DNA of 64,000 bases from Amylostereum areolatum. Lineage: Eukaryota > Basidiomycota > Agaricomycetes > Russulales > Stereaceae. Below are positions 11,950-22,598 of this stretch, piece after piece. How positions within the stretch are numbered: position 1 is the stretch's first letter; each line of letters opens with the position of its first letter. The stretch is from positions 1 to 64,000 of the forward strand of contig SAXG01000068.1 of NCBI GenBank assembly GCA_012932865.1, written 5' to 3'. The notes beneath the pieces are model-generated. The model was not told the DNA's origin. It saw nothing but the letters and a program-made list of their open reading frames with translations, and ran no database searches. The position numbers and the translations under genes were made by a program.

Positions 11950-12711
11950 ATGTCTCGGCCAGCATTACGACATTCTGTGAAGGCGTTACTTCATCTCTCT
12001 CAGTCTTTGCCATCCCCTTCGACTTGTGCTCGCGTATCACTGCCATTTACCTGGACACATCAACAGACGCGTTTCTACGCGAAAAAGGCAGCTGCTCCGA
12101 CCGGTCCGTTTCGCAACCGAGATATCCCTTACAATGAAGTTCGTGTCGTAGACGAGACGGGTAAACCTGGAGACCCGCAAAGCCTCCATGACGTCCTGCA
12201 GTCGCTCAAATCGCGCCAGAAAATCAAGGACGACAAGTGGCGCGATGTCGAGACCCACTACGTCGAAGTCGTTCGTCCACCTTCGGACGAGATGGGCGGC
12301 TATGCCCTCGTCCGACGATTCAACAAGCAGGAGCAGTTCGTGAAGCGCAAAGCTGCGCGCGTTCGCCAGCAAGAAGTCCGCCGAAATCTGGAAACCAAAG
12401 AGATCCAGCTTACATGGGGCGCTGCATCTGCAGATGTCGAACACAAGTTGCGCAAAATCCGCGAGGAGCTTACCAAAGGTCATCGGGCCACCCTCGTCGT
12501 CACGGAGAAATCGGGGCAGGCGCATGTCGGCAAGGAGGACAGGGAGGCGCACCTCACGAGCTGGCTGAACCAGCTTGAGGATATAGCGCGGGAGTGGGCA
12601 CCGCGAAGTTATACTCGCCATACGGTCGTCGTGCAATTGCAGCACAAGGACAGACAGTTGCGCCCTGCCGCTACCGAGCGTCGTACCGAGGAGAGCTCGG
12701 AGACTACATAG
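11950..12711 (+). CDS. Mitochondrial translation initiation factor IF-3
   Basis: The protein (about 253 residues, no intron) binds the mitochondrial small ribosomal subunit and helps start-codon selection. Start is taken at ATG 11950 (MSRPALRHSVKALLHLSQS) because this gives an arginine- and serine-rich mitochondrial presequence ending near TRFYAKKAAA. The upstream in-frame ATG at 11884 would add 22 residues. After the presequence comes the IF3 N-terminal pattern RNRDIPYNEVRVVDETGKPG. The C-terminal domain pattern is KEIQLTWGAASADVEHKLRKI, with a later Lys-rich segment. The C-terminal tail is charged and divergent, as is usual for fungal mitochondrial IF3 (AIM23-like) proteins. It converges with the PPR-like gene 130 bp away. 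Confidence 0.85.
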   Translation: MSRPALRHSVKALLHLSQSLPSPSTCARVSLPFTWTHQQTRFYAKKAAAPTGPFRNRDIPYNEVRVVDETGKPGDPQSLHDVLQSLKSRQKIKDDKWRDVETHYVEVVRPPSDEMGGYALVRRFNKQEQFVKRKAARVRQQEVRRNLETKEIQLTWGAASADVEHKLRKIREELTKGHRATLVVTEKSGQAHVGKEDREAHLTSWLNQLEDIAREWAPRSYTRHTVVVQLQHKDRQLRPAATERRTEESSETT

Positions 12712-12840
12712 AGTGCGGTGTCACCACAAACGTAATAATGTGGAACATTTATGATATTATCCGAAAGTGTGTGAAGTGCCATGCTATTGCTACAGTGTGT
12801 ACAGTCCCGGTGAGCATCAATCCGAACATCCTCAACCTCC

Positions 12841-15633
12841 TCAACCTCGTTGAACGGGCGTGCCCTTCGATTTTGCCGTTGCGATGGCATGCGGTCGGAA
12901 TCGAGGCCTCCGTGGAACAGCTGGGAATGCGTAAGGCCGCCGCCCGTTCACCTCCGGACCCTCCTCTTGACCCATGAAACCCTGGATTTTCCCAACAAGG
13001 GCAGGGCGGAACCCTGCAGGTATCGGATAGCCACAGTCTAACATATCCCGTGCCACTTCTTCCAGCTCTGGTGTCCACTGCGGAGAAGTGTAGCCCAGGG
13101 TGATGAATCGTTCATTCGCGCGTCGTAGACGTTGCTGCCAGCGCGTTCGGGACGGGTGCACTCGTCGGGCAATCATATTCGGGCGTCGTGAAAACAGCTC
13201 AAGGGCAGCGTTGAAGAATCGGGCATCAGGGACAGGAACCTCGGGGGGCTTGACGGACGTCTTCTTAAAGACGTGTTCATCTTGCAGTTTTACGAGAGAC
13301 CCGTAGATGGACTGGCCGCCGATTTGCATGGATCGATAGAGGAGGAGGCCCATACGAGGCCCAAGAACATGGCGTCGTCGATCTTGCGAATGAGCCCACG
13401 CTTCCTGATTAGCCATGAATCGGCCCCAGCCCAACGCATATGCCTTGGTGGGGACTGACGACCGCCCCTCATAATGGAGAGATCCATCCTGTAGCGATAT
13501 TGGGTAGTGGATAAGAAGGCCTTTGCGCGCTTCTGCGCCGTAGCACTGAAGCATCGCAGTGTATGCCTCGATAGGCAAACACCATGGGGTGGTCGTGTTC
13601 CACGAGGCGGCCTCGGCCTCTTTAGCGAGCATCCACACTCGTTCAGCGAGTCCAGTTCGCCCCGCCTTGCGCAATGCATTGATTACAACGGCGAAGAACT
13701 GTGGCCCGAGAGCTACAGCACGAACCATGGCGGTGTTGCGGTTTTGACTGATATGCATGCGCCGTCGGTCCTCGCCCATGTTACCCCAGTCAGGGTGGTT
13801 GACTGTGGCGAGCTCCGGTAGCATTCGGAAGAGCACATCGGCGCACGCCTCCGGGGTTCCCGCAGATACGATGTGCTTGATGTAGCTGACGAGCATTCGA
13901 GAGTTGGTCGGAACTGACTTGGACGGTGTTGGTACGGCTAAAGCGCCTTCCTTTGCCTGCTTGACGAGACGCGAGACGCGCGTAAGATATGGGGGATATG
14001 TGCGTTTGAGTGTAGAAGTAGCGGGGGTTTCAGCATTGTCGACGCTTTCGAAGGCTTTTGACTCTCTAGGGGACTCTTCGGTCGATCGTAGTGGTTCATT
14101 GATAGGGTCCATGGAAGAGGCCACCTTGCGCAGGGTAGTAATGATATCGCTGGCTAACTCGTTCCGACGAAGTAGCGTGCTTCCTCGTAGCAATATATTG
14201 TATACGACAGGGCCCGGTTGGAGGGGAGGCTGGCGTTCGTTCAACATATGGGAAAGAACGCGGTTGGTAGTGTCTACAGAGCGACGTTCGATCAGAGCGT
14301 AATGGAGCAGGGTGTGGTAAGAGGCACGGTCCAGAGGGGGGAGGCGCTCGCTGGAGTGCAAGGTTCTAGCAGTAGGAAGAGTGTGGATGAGGCGACCAAG
14401 GACCTTGTTGAAGTACCAGTAGGCGCCGCAACTCTGCCATTCTCCTGAGGGCAGCCTCACCAAAACCTGAACATCGCATCTAGGATACATATAAAGGAGT
14501 TTGACCAGCGACGCGATTCGTGATGTTGGGAGGGACTGTGTTTCGAGGAGACCCGCCAGAATCGCGAGGCTCTGTGAGCACTCTTCGAAGAGAGGATCGG
14601 ACTGTCCACGTTCGATGTGAGGTCGAATAAAATCCTCGATGTTACTGAGGGATGCCTTTGTTGCCTTGACCAGAGCAGACATGGAACGCTGATCAGCCTC
14701 GTGCGAAGAGCGACTTGCCGGCTGGATGCAAGCATCTGGAGATTCCTTGCTGGATACATGCCGGCGAGAGCAGCGCAGTTGGTAGTCCTTGATCAAAAGG
14801 GCAAGGAGTAGGGATGCAACAAGGATTTCACCCTGGATCAGACATGCGCTAAGGGCGGTCTCGTACATGGAATGGGTACGTTGCCAGCGATGCTTGTGGG
14901 CATCACGAAGGAGTTGAACTGCCAATGATGTAAGGGGATCCTCGGGTAGAGCCATGCGAACGTTCAGCGCGGATTTCTTTGGATGCGGATGTTTCAACCG
15001 GTTGAACATGGTGCGGTCCTCCCCGGGAATAACAGTATCGGGGTGAAAGGAGTGGAGAAGAGCTTCGAAAGACTTGGTGTGAAGCAGGGTACCATCTTTC
15101 ATCATTTGCTGGGCAAGGGGTGCGGCGTGCTTGCGGAGCCCTGCGCGCAAGAGGGCGTGGATGAGACAATGGCTCGCATATCGAGGCGACACGGCGCGGC
15201 CAAAATTTATGGGTTGAAACTTGGAGAATGGATTCTGGAAGGGAAGAGAGTTATAGTGGGCAACAGACCATCTGGTGGAGTGCCAGAGATGAAATGCATC
15301 CCAGTAATCCGCGCGCTGGACAGAGAGTCGGATCGCAGCACCAACTGCTCTGGACAGCTGGGCTTCAGACAGTTGGTCGGAGAAGGTTGAAGGAGGGGCA
15401 TCCGCTTTGGATGAACTTGGTGGAGGAGACGAGATTTCCGGGCTTAAAGCCGACGACGGAAGTGACCAGTGGAAGTTTGAAACGGGTGTCGCGCGAAACG
15501 CGTGGAAAGAGCGAGGTGCGCTCCGCCAAGAGCTCCGAGGAGCTCCCGTCACGCCCTTCAGCGCGGAGAGTGTTCGAATGCCGCCGCTGAATTGTTTGAA
15601 GATAGTGGTCTTCGTCGACCAAAGGCATGGCAT
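12841..15633 (-). CDS. Large PPR-like protein, probably mitochondrial
   Basis: This is a single uninterrupted frame of about 930 residues ending with TGA at 12841. The frame extends to 15741, but the methionine at 15633 (MPCLWSTKTTIFKQFSGG) gives a basic, acid-poor N-terminus typical of mitochondrial import and is preferred. The sequence is rich in helical pairs; VVYNILLRGSTLLRRNELAS and FFAVVINALRKAGRTGLAE look like pentatricopeptide repeats, and RARFFNAALELFSR-like helices recur to the C-terminus. Fungal PPR proteins of this kind usually act in mitochondrial RNA processing or translation, but the target cannot be read from sequence. It is divergent from CBP80 and convergent with IF3. Confidence 0.7.
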   Translation of the reverse strand: MPCLWSTKTTIFKQFSGGIRTLSALKGVTGAPRSSWRSAPRSFHAFRATPVSNFHWSLPSSALSPEISSPPPSSSKADAPPSTFSDQLSEAQLSRAVGAAIRLSVQRADYWDAFHLWHSTRWSVAHYNSLPFQNPFSKFQPINFGRAVSPRYASHCLIHALLRAGLRKHAAPLAQQMMKDGTLLHTKSFEALLHSFHPDTVIPGEDRTMFNRLKHPHPKKSALNVRMALPEDPLTSLAVQLLRDAHKHRWQRTHSMYETALSACLIQGEILVASLLLALLIKDYQLRCSRRHVSSKESPDACIQPASRSSHEADQRSMSALVKATKASLSNIEDFIRPHIERGQSDPLFEECSQSLAILAGLLETQSLPTSRIASLVKLLYMYPRCDVQVLVRLPSGEWQSCGAYWYFNKVLGRLIHTLPTARTLHSSERLPPLDRASYHTLLHYALIERRSVDTTNRVLSHMLNERQPPLQPGPVVYNILLRGSTLLRRNELASDIITTLRKVASSMDPINEPLRSTEESPRESKAFESVDNAETPATSTLKRTYPPYLTRVSRLVKQAKEGALAVPTPSKSVPTNSRMLVSYIKHIVSAGTPEACADVLFRMLPELATVNHPDWGNMGEDRRRMHISQNRNTAMVRAVALGPQFFAVVINALRKAGRTGLAERVWMLAKEAEAASWNTTTPWCLPIEAYTAMLQCYGAEARKGLLIHYPISLQDGSLHYEGRSSVPTKAYALGWGRFMANQEAWAHSQDRRRHVLGPRMGLLLYRSMQIGGQSIYGSLVKLQDEHVFKKTSVKPPEVPVPDARFFNAALELFSRRPNMIARRVHPSRTRWQQRLRRANERFITLGYTSPQWTPELEEVARDMLDCGYPIPAGFRPALVGKIQGFMGQEEGPEVNGRRPYAFPAVPRRPRFRPHAIATAKSKGTPVQRG

Positions 15634-15948
15634 GTGTCTAGCATTACTGTAAACCTTGTCAATACCAGCGTAGCGTAAAACAGTGAGATGAGCACGCACC
15701 AGACTTATGCACGTCAGGTAAATATCCAGACACTGTACCACTCAACGCACACCTTCGTTCACTGTTGCTGTCGCTGTCGGTGGTGAAGGTCGATGCTCAA
15801 CTCGTCTTCTCCGCGCCCCGACGTTTTCCGGTTATATCACGTGACACGCGGTCGGTTCGGGGCCAGCGCGTCTTGCATCGCCGCATCTTGTTCCTCGACC
15901 TCGACGTCGTCCGCCACCCACATATACTTGATTCAGCGCTACCTTGAA
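15634..15948. promoter_or_regulatory. Divergent promoter (PPR-like gene / CBP80)
   Basis: This 315-bp intergenic region serves both start codons. It contains a palindromic E-box-type site TCACGTGA near 15838. The functional meaning of the site is inferred. Confidence 0.45.
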
Positions 15949-18900
15949 ATGAGTTATGAACGTCAGCATCATGGTCAGGGAGGCCGTAGGCGCTACCGAG
16001 GTAAGGAGATTTCCTTTGGGGATGTAGGCGGAAGGTCACCGACTAGGATTATAGACGACCACCGCGACCAGGACCGCAGACGCGATTTTGATGAGACTCC
16101 CGACCAAAAATTCAAAACAACTGTGATTCAGCTTGGGGATGTAGTGAGTCCCAGCTTGTCTCATCCATGCGCTATACGTGAATGAATCGCTTCCTAGGAC
16201 GCGCTTGAAGAGTTGAATAGGCTAGTGCGGAGCATAGTGGACCAGGACGTGCCCAATGTTTCTGTCATTTCCGAAGCATTACGAATAGGGTGCGTTTTAT
16301 GTAGCACGTCTTGTGGGACTCATCTCAAGTTGGTTCACAGGCTCACGGAACAGCCCTACAAAATTCCCTATTATGCCATGTTTCTGCGCAGCCTTTGCAA
16401 CCATCCCGCAAAACCGGAGGGTGAAACATCTCAGAGTATTTCTCTTGGGAGACAGATTCTGGAGGACCTGTGGAAGGGATTTCAGGCATATGTGGACAAG
16501 CTGGCCTGGAGAGAGACACGCTTTTGCGTGAGTGTCCGCCTTCGTATCTTTTCTCTGTGCTGAGGATCTTTAGATACACTTCTTTGCGCACCTCACTGTG
16601 GCCAAAGTGGTGTCACCACAATCCATGCTTACCCTTCTGCAATCGTTCACCGCTGTCCTGGACGAGTTCGGTGTTTCCCATGGAAGGGCTAAACGTGCTG
16701 CTCGTTGCGCAGCTGAGGGTCTCATGCGGGTGCGTTTTCCCCGGTACGGCGTGAATTATCTCTGAAATGGAGGGTAATAGGCAGGACAACCACTGAAAGA
16801 CCATTCTCCAGCGGCGGTAATTGAAATGATTACGGGCATCCAAACATACAACGACCTCGTCCCCGGCGCGAAGTGGCTGGTTCAACCCATGCTTAAATTA
16901 CATGACCAAAACAGCGCTGCTTCTTGTGCGAATGAGGTTATCGTCGCCCCCTCCCCCTCCCTTTTTTCTGGTGTTAACCATTGTCTTCTTTAGATTCTCG
17001 ACTGTGCTGTTGAAGCTCTCAAAGCACTTGACTCCGAGGTCTTCTCTGAAGTCGCGTTCATATATCCCCAGCCGTACGCCAACTACGATGGTTCGCAAGT
17101 AGAAGACCAATTGTACGATCTTCCTTCGGTACTTGTACCTCCGGACGCCATCGAACTTGAAGGTCTGGATTCGGATTCCGGGGAAGGTGCCATAGTAAAA
17201 AAAGAGGAATGGCCAGATTATTTTCTTCGTCTTTTCGACAGCGAGGTGAACATACAACTTTTCTGGCACACTTTTCTTATTGATAACATTTTTCTCAGGT
17301 GACACCTGATCCCTCGTCTCCTGCTGGATATGCTGCCCGTGCCGACCTTCTCGACATCATTGAGATATTTGAGATAAACAGGAAGGAGTGTTCAAGGCTG
17401 CTGGTAGAATATCCAAAATGGACAGTCGAAGGCGCGTTTAAACCTCGACCAGGAGGAGCTGGGGACGTGCCGGATCGCACACCAATCCCTGGCAAAGACT
17501 GGCAACTTGAAAGCACCATCATCGAGGTATGTGATGACATAGGAACACGTCATGTCGCTGAGTCGTATTTCGTTTGTAGACCATCCTCGGCGCACAGTTC
17601 CTTCTTCCTGAGCCTCCACACAAGCCGATTTACTACGCAACACTGATTACAGAGCTTGCCAAACTCTCGCCACAAACAGTGGGCCCAGCGGTTGGGAAAT
17701 CTATCCGCAAGCTGTACTCCTATCTTCAGGACGGGCTAGATCCCGATATCAGCCGCCGTTTTGCAGAGTGGTTCTCTCTTCACATGAGCAACTTCGGGTT
17801 TCAGTGGGTTTGGAAAGAATGGTATGTCCTTGCGCTCGCGTCATTTGTTGTGATGTCCTTATTGGAGCACCAGGATCCCGGACCTCGCACTGTGTGCTCA
17901 ACATCCCAAAACTGTGTTCATTCGACGAGCATTGGAATACGAGATTCGCCTCTCGTACTACGATCGGGTTCTGAAGACGTTGCCGGAGCCATTCCAAGAC
18001 CCTGATGCCGGCGTCGTGCCAGACCAAGCTCCTGGTCCGGACTACGATTATGATGATCCATGTAAGATATATCTGCAGCCACTATACACAAATACTGACG
18101 ACACTCTAGCTGCACCTTACCACGATGCCGCGCAAAGTGTGTTGAATCAACTGCGCTCCCGCGGCAAGCCTGAAGACATCATGACCCTTTTGGAATCTCT
18201 CAAGAATACATTGACAGAAACTGCTGAGGGCGACGACAATATCGATGCAATCATTCGTTCTATCACCATTCAATCCTTGTTGCACATAGGATCACGTTCT
18301 TTCTCCCATTTCCTCAACGCCATCGAACGGTACATCAGTTTGCTGCGAAGCATCGCCGCAGGAACCATATCCACTGGTGGGACAGGCAACGCCGAAGCCA
18401 AGGCGCACATTCTGAGCACCGTCGCTGCCTTCTGGAAGCGTAACCGCCAGATGATCATGATTGTGTTCGACAAACTCATGCAATACCAAATTGTCGACCC
18501 TACGGACGTGGTCGCGTGGGTGTTCGCGCACGTGGAAGATGGTCTGGATTGGGAATTCTTGAAGGGCGCGATCGACAAGGCAAATGGACGGGTGGTTATC
18601 GCAACGAAAAGGTTGGCTACGCTAAGGAAAGAGGAGGACGAAACAAGAGCTAGAGCCATGGCCAGTGATGGAGGGGACGTTGCAAACATGGAGGTCGATA
18701 GCGAAACAAAGCCAGGTAAGCCTGTCGTGGCGTGGTAAAAAGATGACGATTAACGTTTTCTTCCTCCAGCCGAATCACTGGCTGTCGAATCACCCGCATT
18801 GACGACTGCCCTCAAGGCCATATCATCACTTACTCGCGAGCAAAAGTCGTGTTTGGCCCATGTCCTGGAAGGCTTCGTTGGCCTACTCTGTCCTTCGGGT

Positions 18901-19209
18901 GCTATCGCCGGCTCCACTGCGTCCCAAGTTATTGCGGACGGGGCTTGGGAAACCCGAGCAACCTGGAATAACGACCAGTGGAAGACATGGACAACGTGGG
19001 GATGGTACAGACACTTTTGCACTTCCGTGAGTTATTTTCATTCGCCCTGACTAACACGACTAAAATATGGCAATCTTTAGTACTCGCCGTATCTGCGCAA
19101 CTATGCAACTACATTGGGTTTGGTTGCACTATCGAGGCTGGACGGCGCAGATGATGAAGCAGCCAAGTTGGCAAAGAAGATCTGGAGCAGAGCAATAGGG
19201 CAGGAGTGA
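15949..19209 (+). CDS. CBC1: Nuclear cap-binding protein large subunit (CBP80)
   Basis: This is the scaffold subunit of the nuclear cap-binding complex, which with CBP20 binds the m7G cap and promotes splicing, export and decay of Pol II transcripts. Start ATG 15949 gives MSYERQHHGQGGRRRYRGKE, an Arg-rich N-terminus that could act as a nuclear localisation signal. MIF4G-type helical regions follow: LEELNRLVRSIVDQDVPN, EQPYKIPYYAMFLRSLCNHP, FCIHFFAHLTVAKVVSPQS, FIYPQPYANYDGSQV, KWLVQPMLKLHDQNSAAS, FPEPPHKPIYYATLITELAK-like text and FEYEIRLSYYDRVLKTLPEPF-like text, then VFDKLMQYQIVDPTDVVAW, a CBP80 hallmark. It ends KKIWSRAIGQE with TGA at 19207. About eleven short introns keep frame. The acidic linker after about residue 690 is normal for fungi. 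The two items marked -like are paraphrased from the spliced reading. Confidence 0.92.
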
Positions 19210-19613
19210 TCTGAATCGTGTGCTTTTGACATATCGTTATTAGACTCTTTCCCCTCGTCTGTTCACGTCCCTTGGTGGCCGGTGTCCTCCGGCGGCCCAA
19301 ATGTAGAACAAGGCTTGCCCTTGTTATGGCAAGATAAGTCCCATGTGCGTCCGCACAAGCTCCTCGTGACAAGTTCAATAATATTCTGGCAGAACCGAGC
19401 GCTGGAATTCGAAGTACATCTTGCGACGCTCGGCATAACATGCCGGTAGAGGGGCAACTGTTCGCAGGAGTGGTTTGTCAGGCATGCAACGGTGTCCTTG
19501 ATTGCACATTCATCCCCCCTTGGTCGTGGCTGTCTCCAGTTTTGAGCCTAGCGGATCCGTGGCGTCAGTGGCCCCATACAATAGGCTACAATAGGCTAAG
19601 TATCTCGACCATC
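19210..19613. other. Intergenic, 3' of CBP80 and 5' of the first monooxygenase
   Basis: 404 bp with no gene seen. A 10-bp direct repeat (ataggctaca / ataggctaag) lies at about 19581-19600, close to the monooxygenase start. Confidence 0.4.
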
Positions 19614-21356
19614 ATGAACTCGCAAGAAGGGAGGAAGAACTTCCAGGTGGCGATCGTTGGAGGCGGGATATGTGGGCTTGTTTTCGCCATTGCGCTAGCC
19701 AAGGCGGGAGTCAAGGTTGATATTTTTGAAGCGGCGGTAGGGTTCAAACTGAAGGTTACACGAAGGGTTTTACTGACCTTCGAATACAGTCGAAGTACGG
19801 TGAAATAGGAGCAGGAATAGGCATCGGTGGGTCTGCTTTATTGTGAACAATGGGGTAGACAATGCTCACGTTAAAATGCCAGGTCCAAACGCAGTGAGGG
19901 CTCTGAAGAAGCTGGGTATATTGGATGACGTCGCTGCGAAATCCGAGGACTCGCCATGTGTGCGGCCGTTCCAGTTTAGGCGAGCAGGGAGAGGACATGA
20001 AGTGCTATACGAAGTGTGTGGATTTTGTCTGGAGCGCGTTATATACTGTTTCCTGACCTGGATTACAGTATGAATGTCAACCAGAAGATGTGGGCTTTGC
20101 ACTACACCGGTTGGTGCCCCGTTTATGTTGGTTGCGGTCACGGCTGATTTGTGGCGTCGAACAAGCGCGGCCCTTTTGGACGGCCTAGCGGCGCTCATCG
20201 ACCCGAACATTGTTCCAACCCATTTTAAGAAGCGCTGTGTCGACATTACACAGTCATCGACCAGTCCGCCTCGGACAATCATCCATTTCGCGGATGGAAG
20301 CACGCACGAAACGGACGTCGTCGTTGGGGCGGACGGAGTGAAGAGCACCGTGAGACGGTTCGTTATCGGGCCTGAAGCTAGTGAGAAGGCGCTGGTGTTT
20401 ACGAATACGGTTGCGTACCGCGGACTAGTGGGTGTGGAGACGCTCAAGAAAGCAGGCATGAAGGCGGAGATGACACCCTTTCCAAACAGTTGGATGGGTG
20501 ATGGGAGGGTAAGTATTGGATGCGTAAGCCAGACTTGATATTCACGGTGTTTTGGAAAACAGCACATCATCACTTTTCCAATCAGGGATAATACAGTTGT
20601 AAGGCGAACATGCTAAAACTGCTTATGGCGGATACTGATTTTATCCATAGCTCAACATTGTCGCGTTCGTTACCGATTTCAGCAAACCCATGCAGCCCGT
20701 AGACCCAAACAGCCGACAGAGCTGGGTGGAGGAGGTGACGCAGACGGAACTGCTGGACCAGTATGCAGGATGGGGGGAAGACCCGCTGATCATGCTCAAG
20801 TGTATTGTGCGGCCCAGCAGGTGGTCAGTCCACGGAATCTACCCCCCATTGAACACTTACGTCAAAAATAATGTCGTACTGCTTGGAGATGCTGTAAGCA
20901 CTCTCATGTGCTCAGTGATACGTCTCCTCACCTCTTCGGGTGTACAGGCACATGGCATGCTCCCGCACCTGGGGGCAGGTGCTGGGGCGGGAATAGAAGA
21001 TGCATACATACTCTACCGCCTACTCTGTCATCCACAGACAACTTCTTCCAACTTGCCGGTGAGCAAGAAATCGAGAGGGCTACGTACTGCGTCCACTTAC
21101 CGGAACTGAATAGGATGTGCTCCGTGCGTATGACGCTGTTCGTGTCCCTCGCGGCGCATACATCGCGCAAGGTAGCAAGGCGGCGGGCGATTTATATGAA
21201 GGTCATGGTCCGTCAGGTCCCCAAGACGAGGGGCGACTGGCCGATCTGCAGGGGCTATGGGAAAAGGTCTGGCACCATGACTTGGATAAAGAAATGGATG
21301 ACTGCATTCATATGTTGACGACTAGTGGGGCGTATGCCTCTGCGGTGGTAGACTAA
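19614..21356 (+). CDS. FAD-dependent monooxygenase, salicylate-hydroxylase type (copy 1)
   Basis: This is a single-component group A flavin monooxygenase that hydroxylates an aromatic substrate using NAD(P)H and O2. Start ATG 19614 gives MNSQEGRKNFQVAIVGGGIC, with the GxGxxG dinucleotide fold GGGICG and the acidic end of beta-2 (VDIFEAA). Next come KYGEIGAGIGIGPNAVRALK, the DG motif region TDVVVGADGVKSTVRRF, and the second FAD motif LLGDAAHGMLPHLGAGAGAGIEDA. The C-terminus is LTTSGAYASAVVD with TAA. Six short introns keep frame. The protein closely resembles the gene at 24478-26259 over its whole length, so the pair arose by tandem duplication. The substrate cannot be inferred; salicylate or 6-hydroxynicotinate-like aromatic acids are family examples. 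No secretion signal. Confidence 0.9.
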
Positions 21357-22078
21357 CTTGTCGCGAAGCTCCGTTGAAGCCCTGATATGAATCTTCAGTT
21401 TGACTTGGAGTCGAGTCCTTGCGCGCCGGTTAGAGTGGGAAAACGTCTGGAGCCAAGACTAAGATTGCACTTGAAACGACTCTCGTTCGCCACTACTGTG
21501 TGTGGCCTCCGGAAACCCACCGAAGGCAATGTGAAGGATGCGAGACTGTCCAAAGACTGTCGCAAAAACAAATATGTCGACACTAAGATAGTGTGTCAGT
21601 GACAGTGTCTCCTTGGTAGGGAGGACGATACTAAGAACTCATAAGGCTTAGCTTCATCGCGTTGACTTATAAAGGTACTAGCATAGACCCGTGCATTGCA
21701 CTCATTCAAGTAGCAAGGCTGTGGTGATTGTATTCAAATAAGCAACAAATAAGCATAACTAAGTACTAAGCATGAAGTGTAGAAGATTCAACTCGCAGTC
21801 CGATAGTAGGGAAACTGTAGCCGGGATGCCTACTGTACGCGGCCGACGTTAGGCAACGTCCCCTGTCCCCGGGGGTCGGTTGCGGTTGCCTAATTTGCGG
21901 GTTGTCTCCTGTCCCCGAGGCTGAGTTGCTTTCCGCTTACCCATGCTTAATTTTCGCAAAAAAAAGGTCAAAAACCCTCAAGAATACGTCACCAGCGGCA
22001 CCAAGTACGAAATCGACATGAGGTTCGCTCATATTGTATTTTGTTTTCTACAAACCGCCGCAGCGCTGCCAGCCTCAT
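21357..22078. other. Intergenic region with short GC-rich repeats
   Basis: No gene was recognised. Two copies of a short motif (CTGTCCCCGRGG followed by a GTTGC core) lie at about 21863 and 21915. A third related copy is at about 22772, on the other side of the MITE, suggesting an older repetitive sequence into which the MITE inserted. Confidence 0.4.
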
Positions 22079-22086
22079 GAGCTAAT

Positions 22087-22590
22087 AGGACCCCTGAAAT
22101 TCCCTATAGAGCATTCATCCCAGGGTGACCTGTTTTCGGTGGTGCGCTGGGACAGAATTTGGGCCATTTTCGGTGATTTACATGATAGATTTTTTCAAGT
22201 CAGCCGTTTTCAGTGGTTCTTAGACTATACATATCTAAAAATAGTCTAATTTCCCACGCCTTCGGCGTCGAGGTTTCCAGAGCAGAACTCTCATTTTATG
22301 CACAAGCTTGCTATAACATGCCTAGTTTGCTTCCATAGACCCATGGGAAGCAAAATATGCAAAATACTTGTGATTGGAACTGACAGATCCTCGGCGTGTT
22401 CAGATGCTTACCATTTTCGGTGGTGAAGATGGGACTTCGGACGGGCGGGTTCCTTTTCAGTGGTTCTTAGCTCCAACATGTCGGCCCTACGGGGCCCATT
22501 TTCGGTGGAGAGTACCATACATAGGTTCCCATAAGGCCCAAATTTTCGGTGGTCCGAGATGAATCATTTATAGGGAATTTCAGGGGTCCT
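22087..22590. mobile_element. hAT-like non-autonomous element (MITE), 504 bp
   Basis: The element has perfect 22-bp terminal inverted repeats, starting AGGACCCCTGAAATTCCC at 22087-22108 and its exact reverse complement at 22569-22590. Similarity continues imperfectly for about 12 more bases. It is flanked by the 8-bp direct repeat GAGCTAAT at 22079-22086 and 22591-22598, the target duplication length typical of hAT transposons. It encodes no protein. Inside are seven copies of TTTTCGGTGGT or close variants, all in the same orientation, starting near 22133, 22167, 22207, 22414, 22454, 22499 and 22543. The copies at 22167/22207 and 22414/22454 have the same 40-bp spacing and share TTTTCAGTGGTTCTTAG, so the two arms are partly direct duplicates. 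Superfamily assignment rests on target duplication length and is inferred. Confidence 0.85.
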
Positions 22591-22598
22591 GAGCTAAT

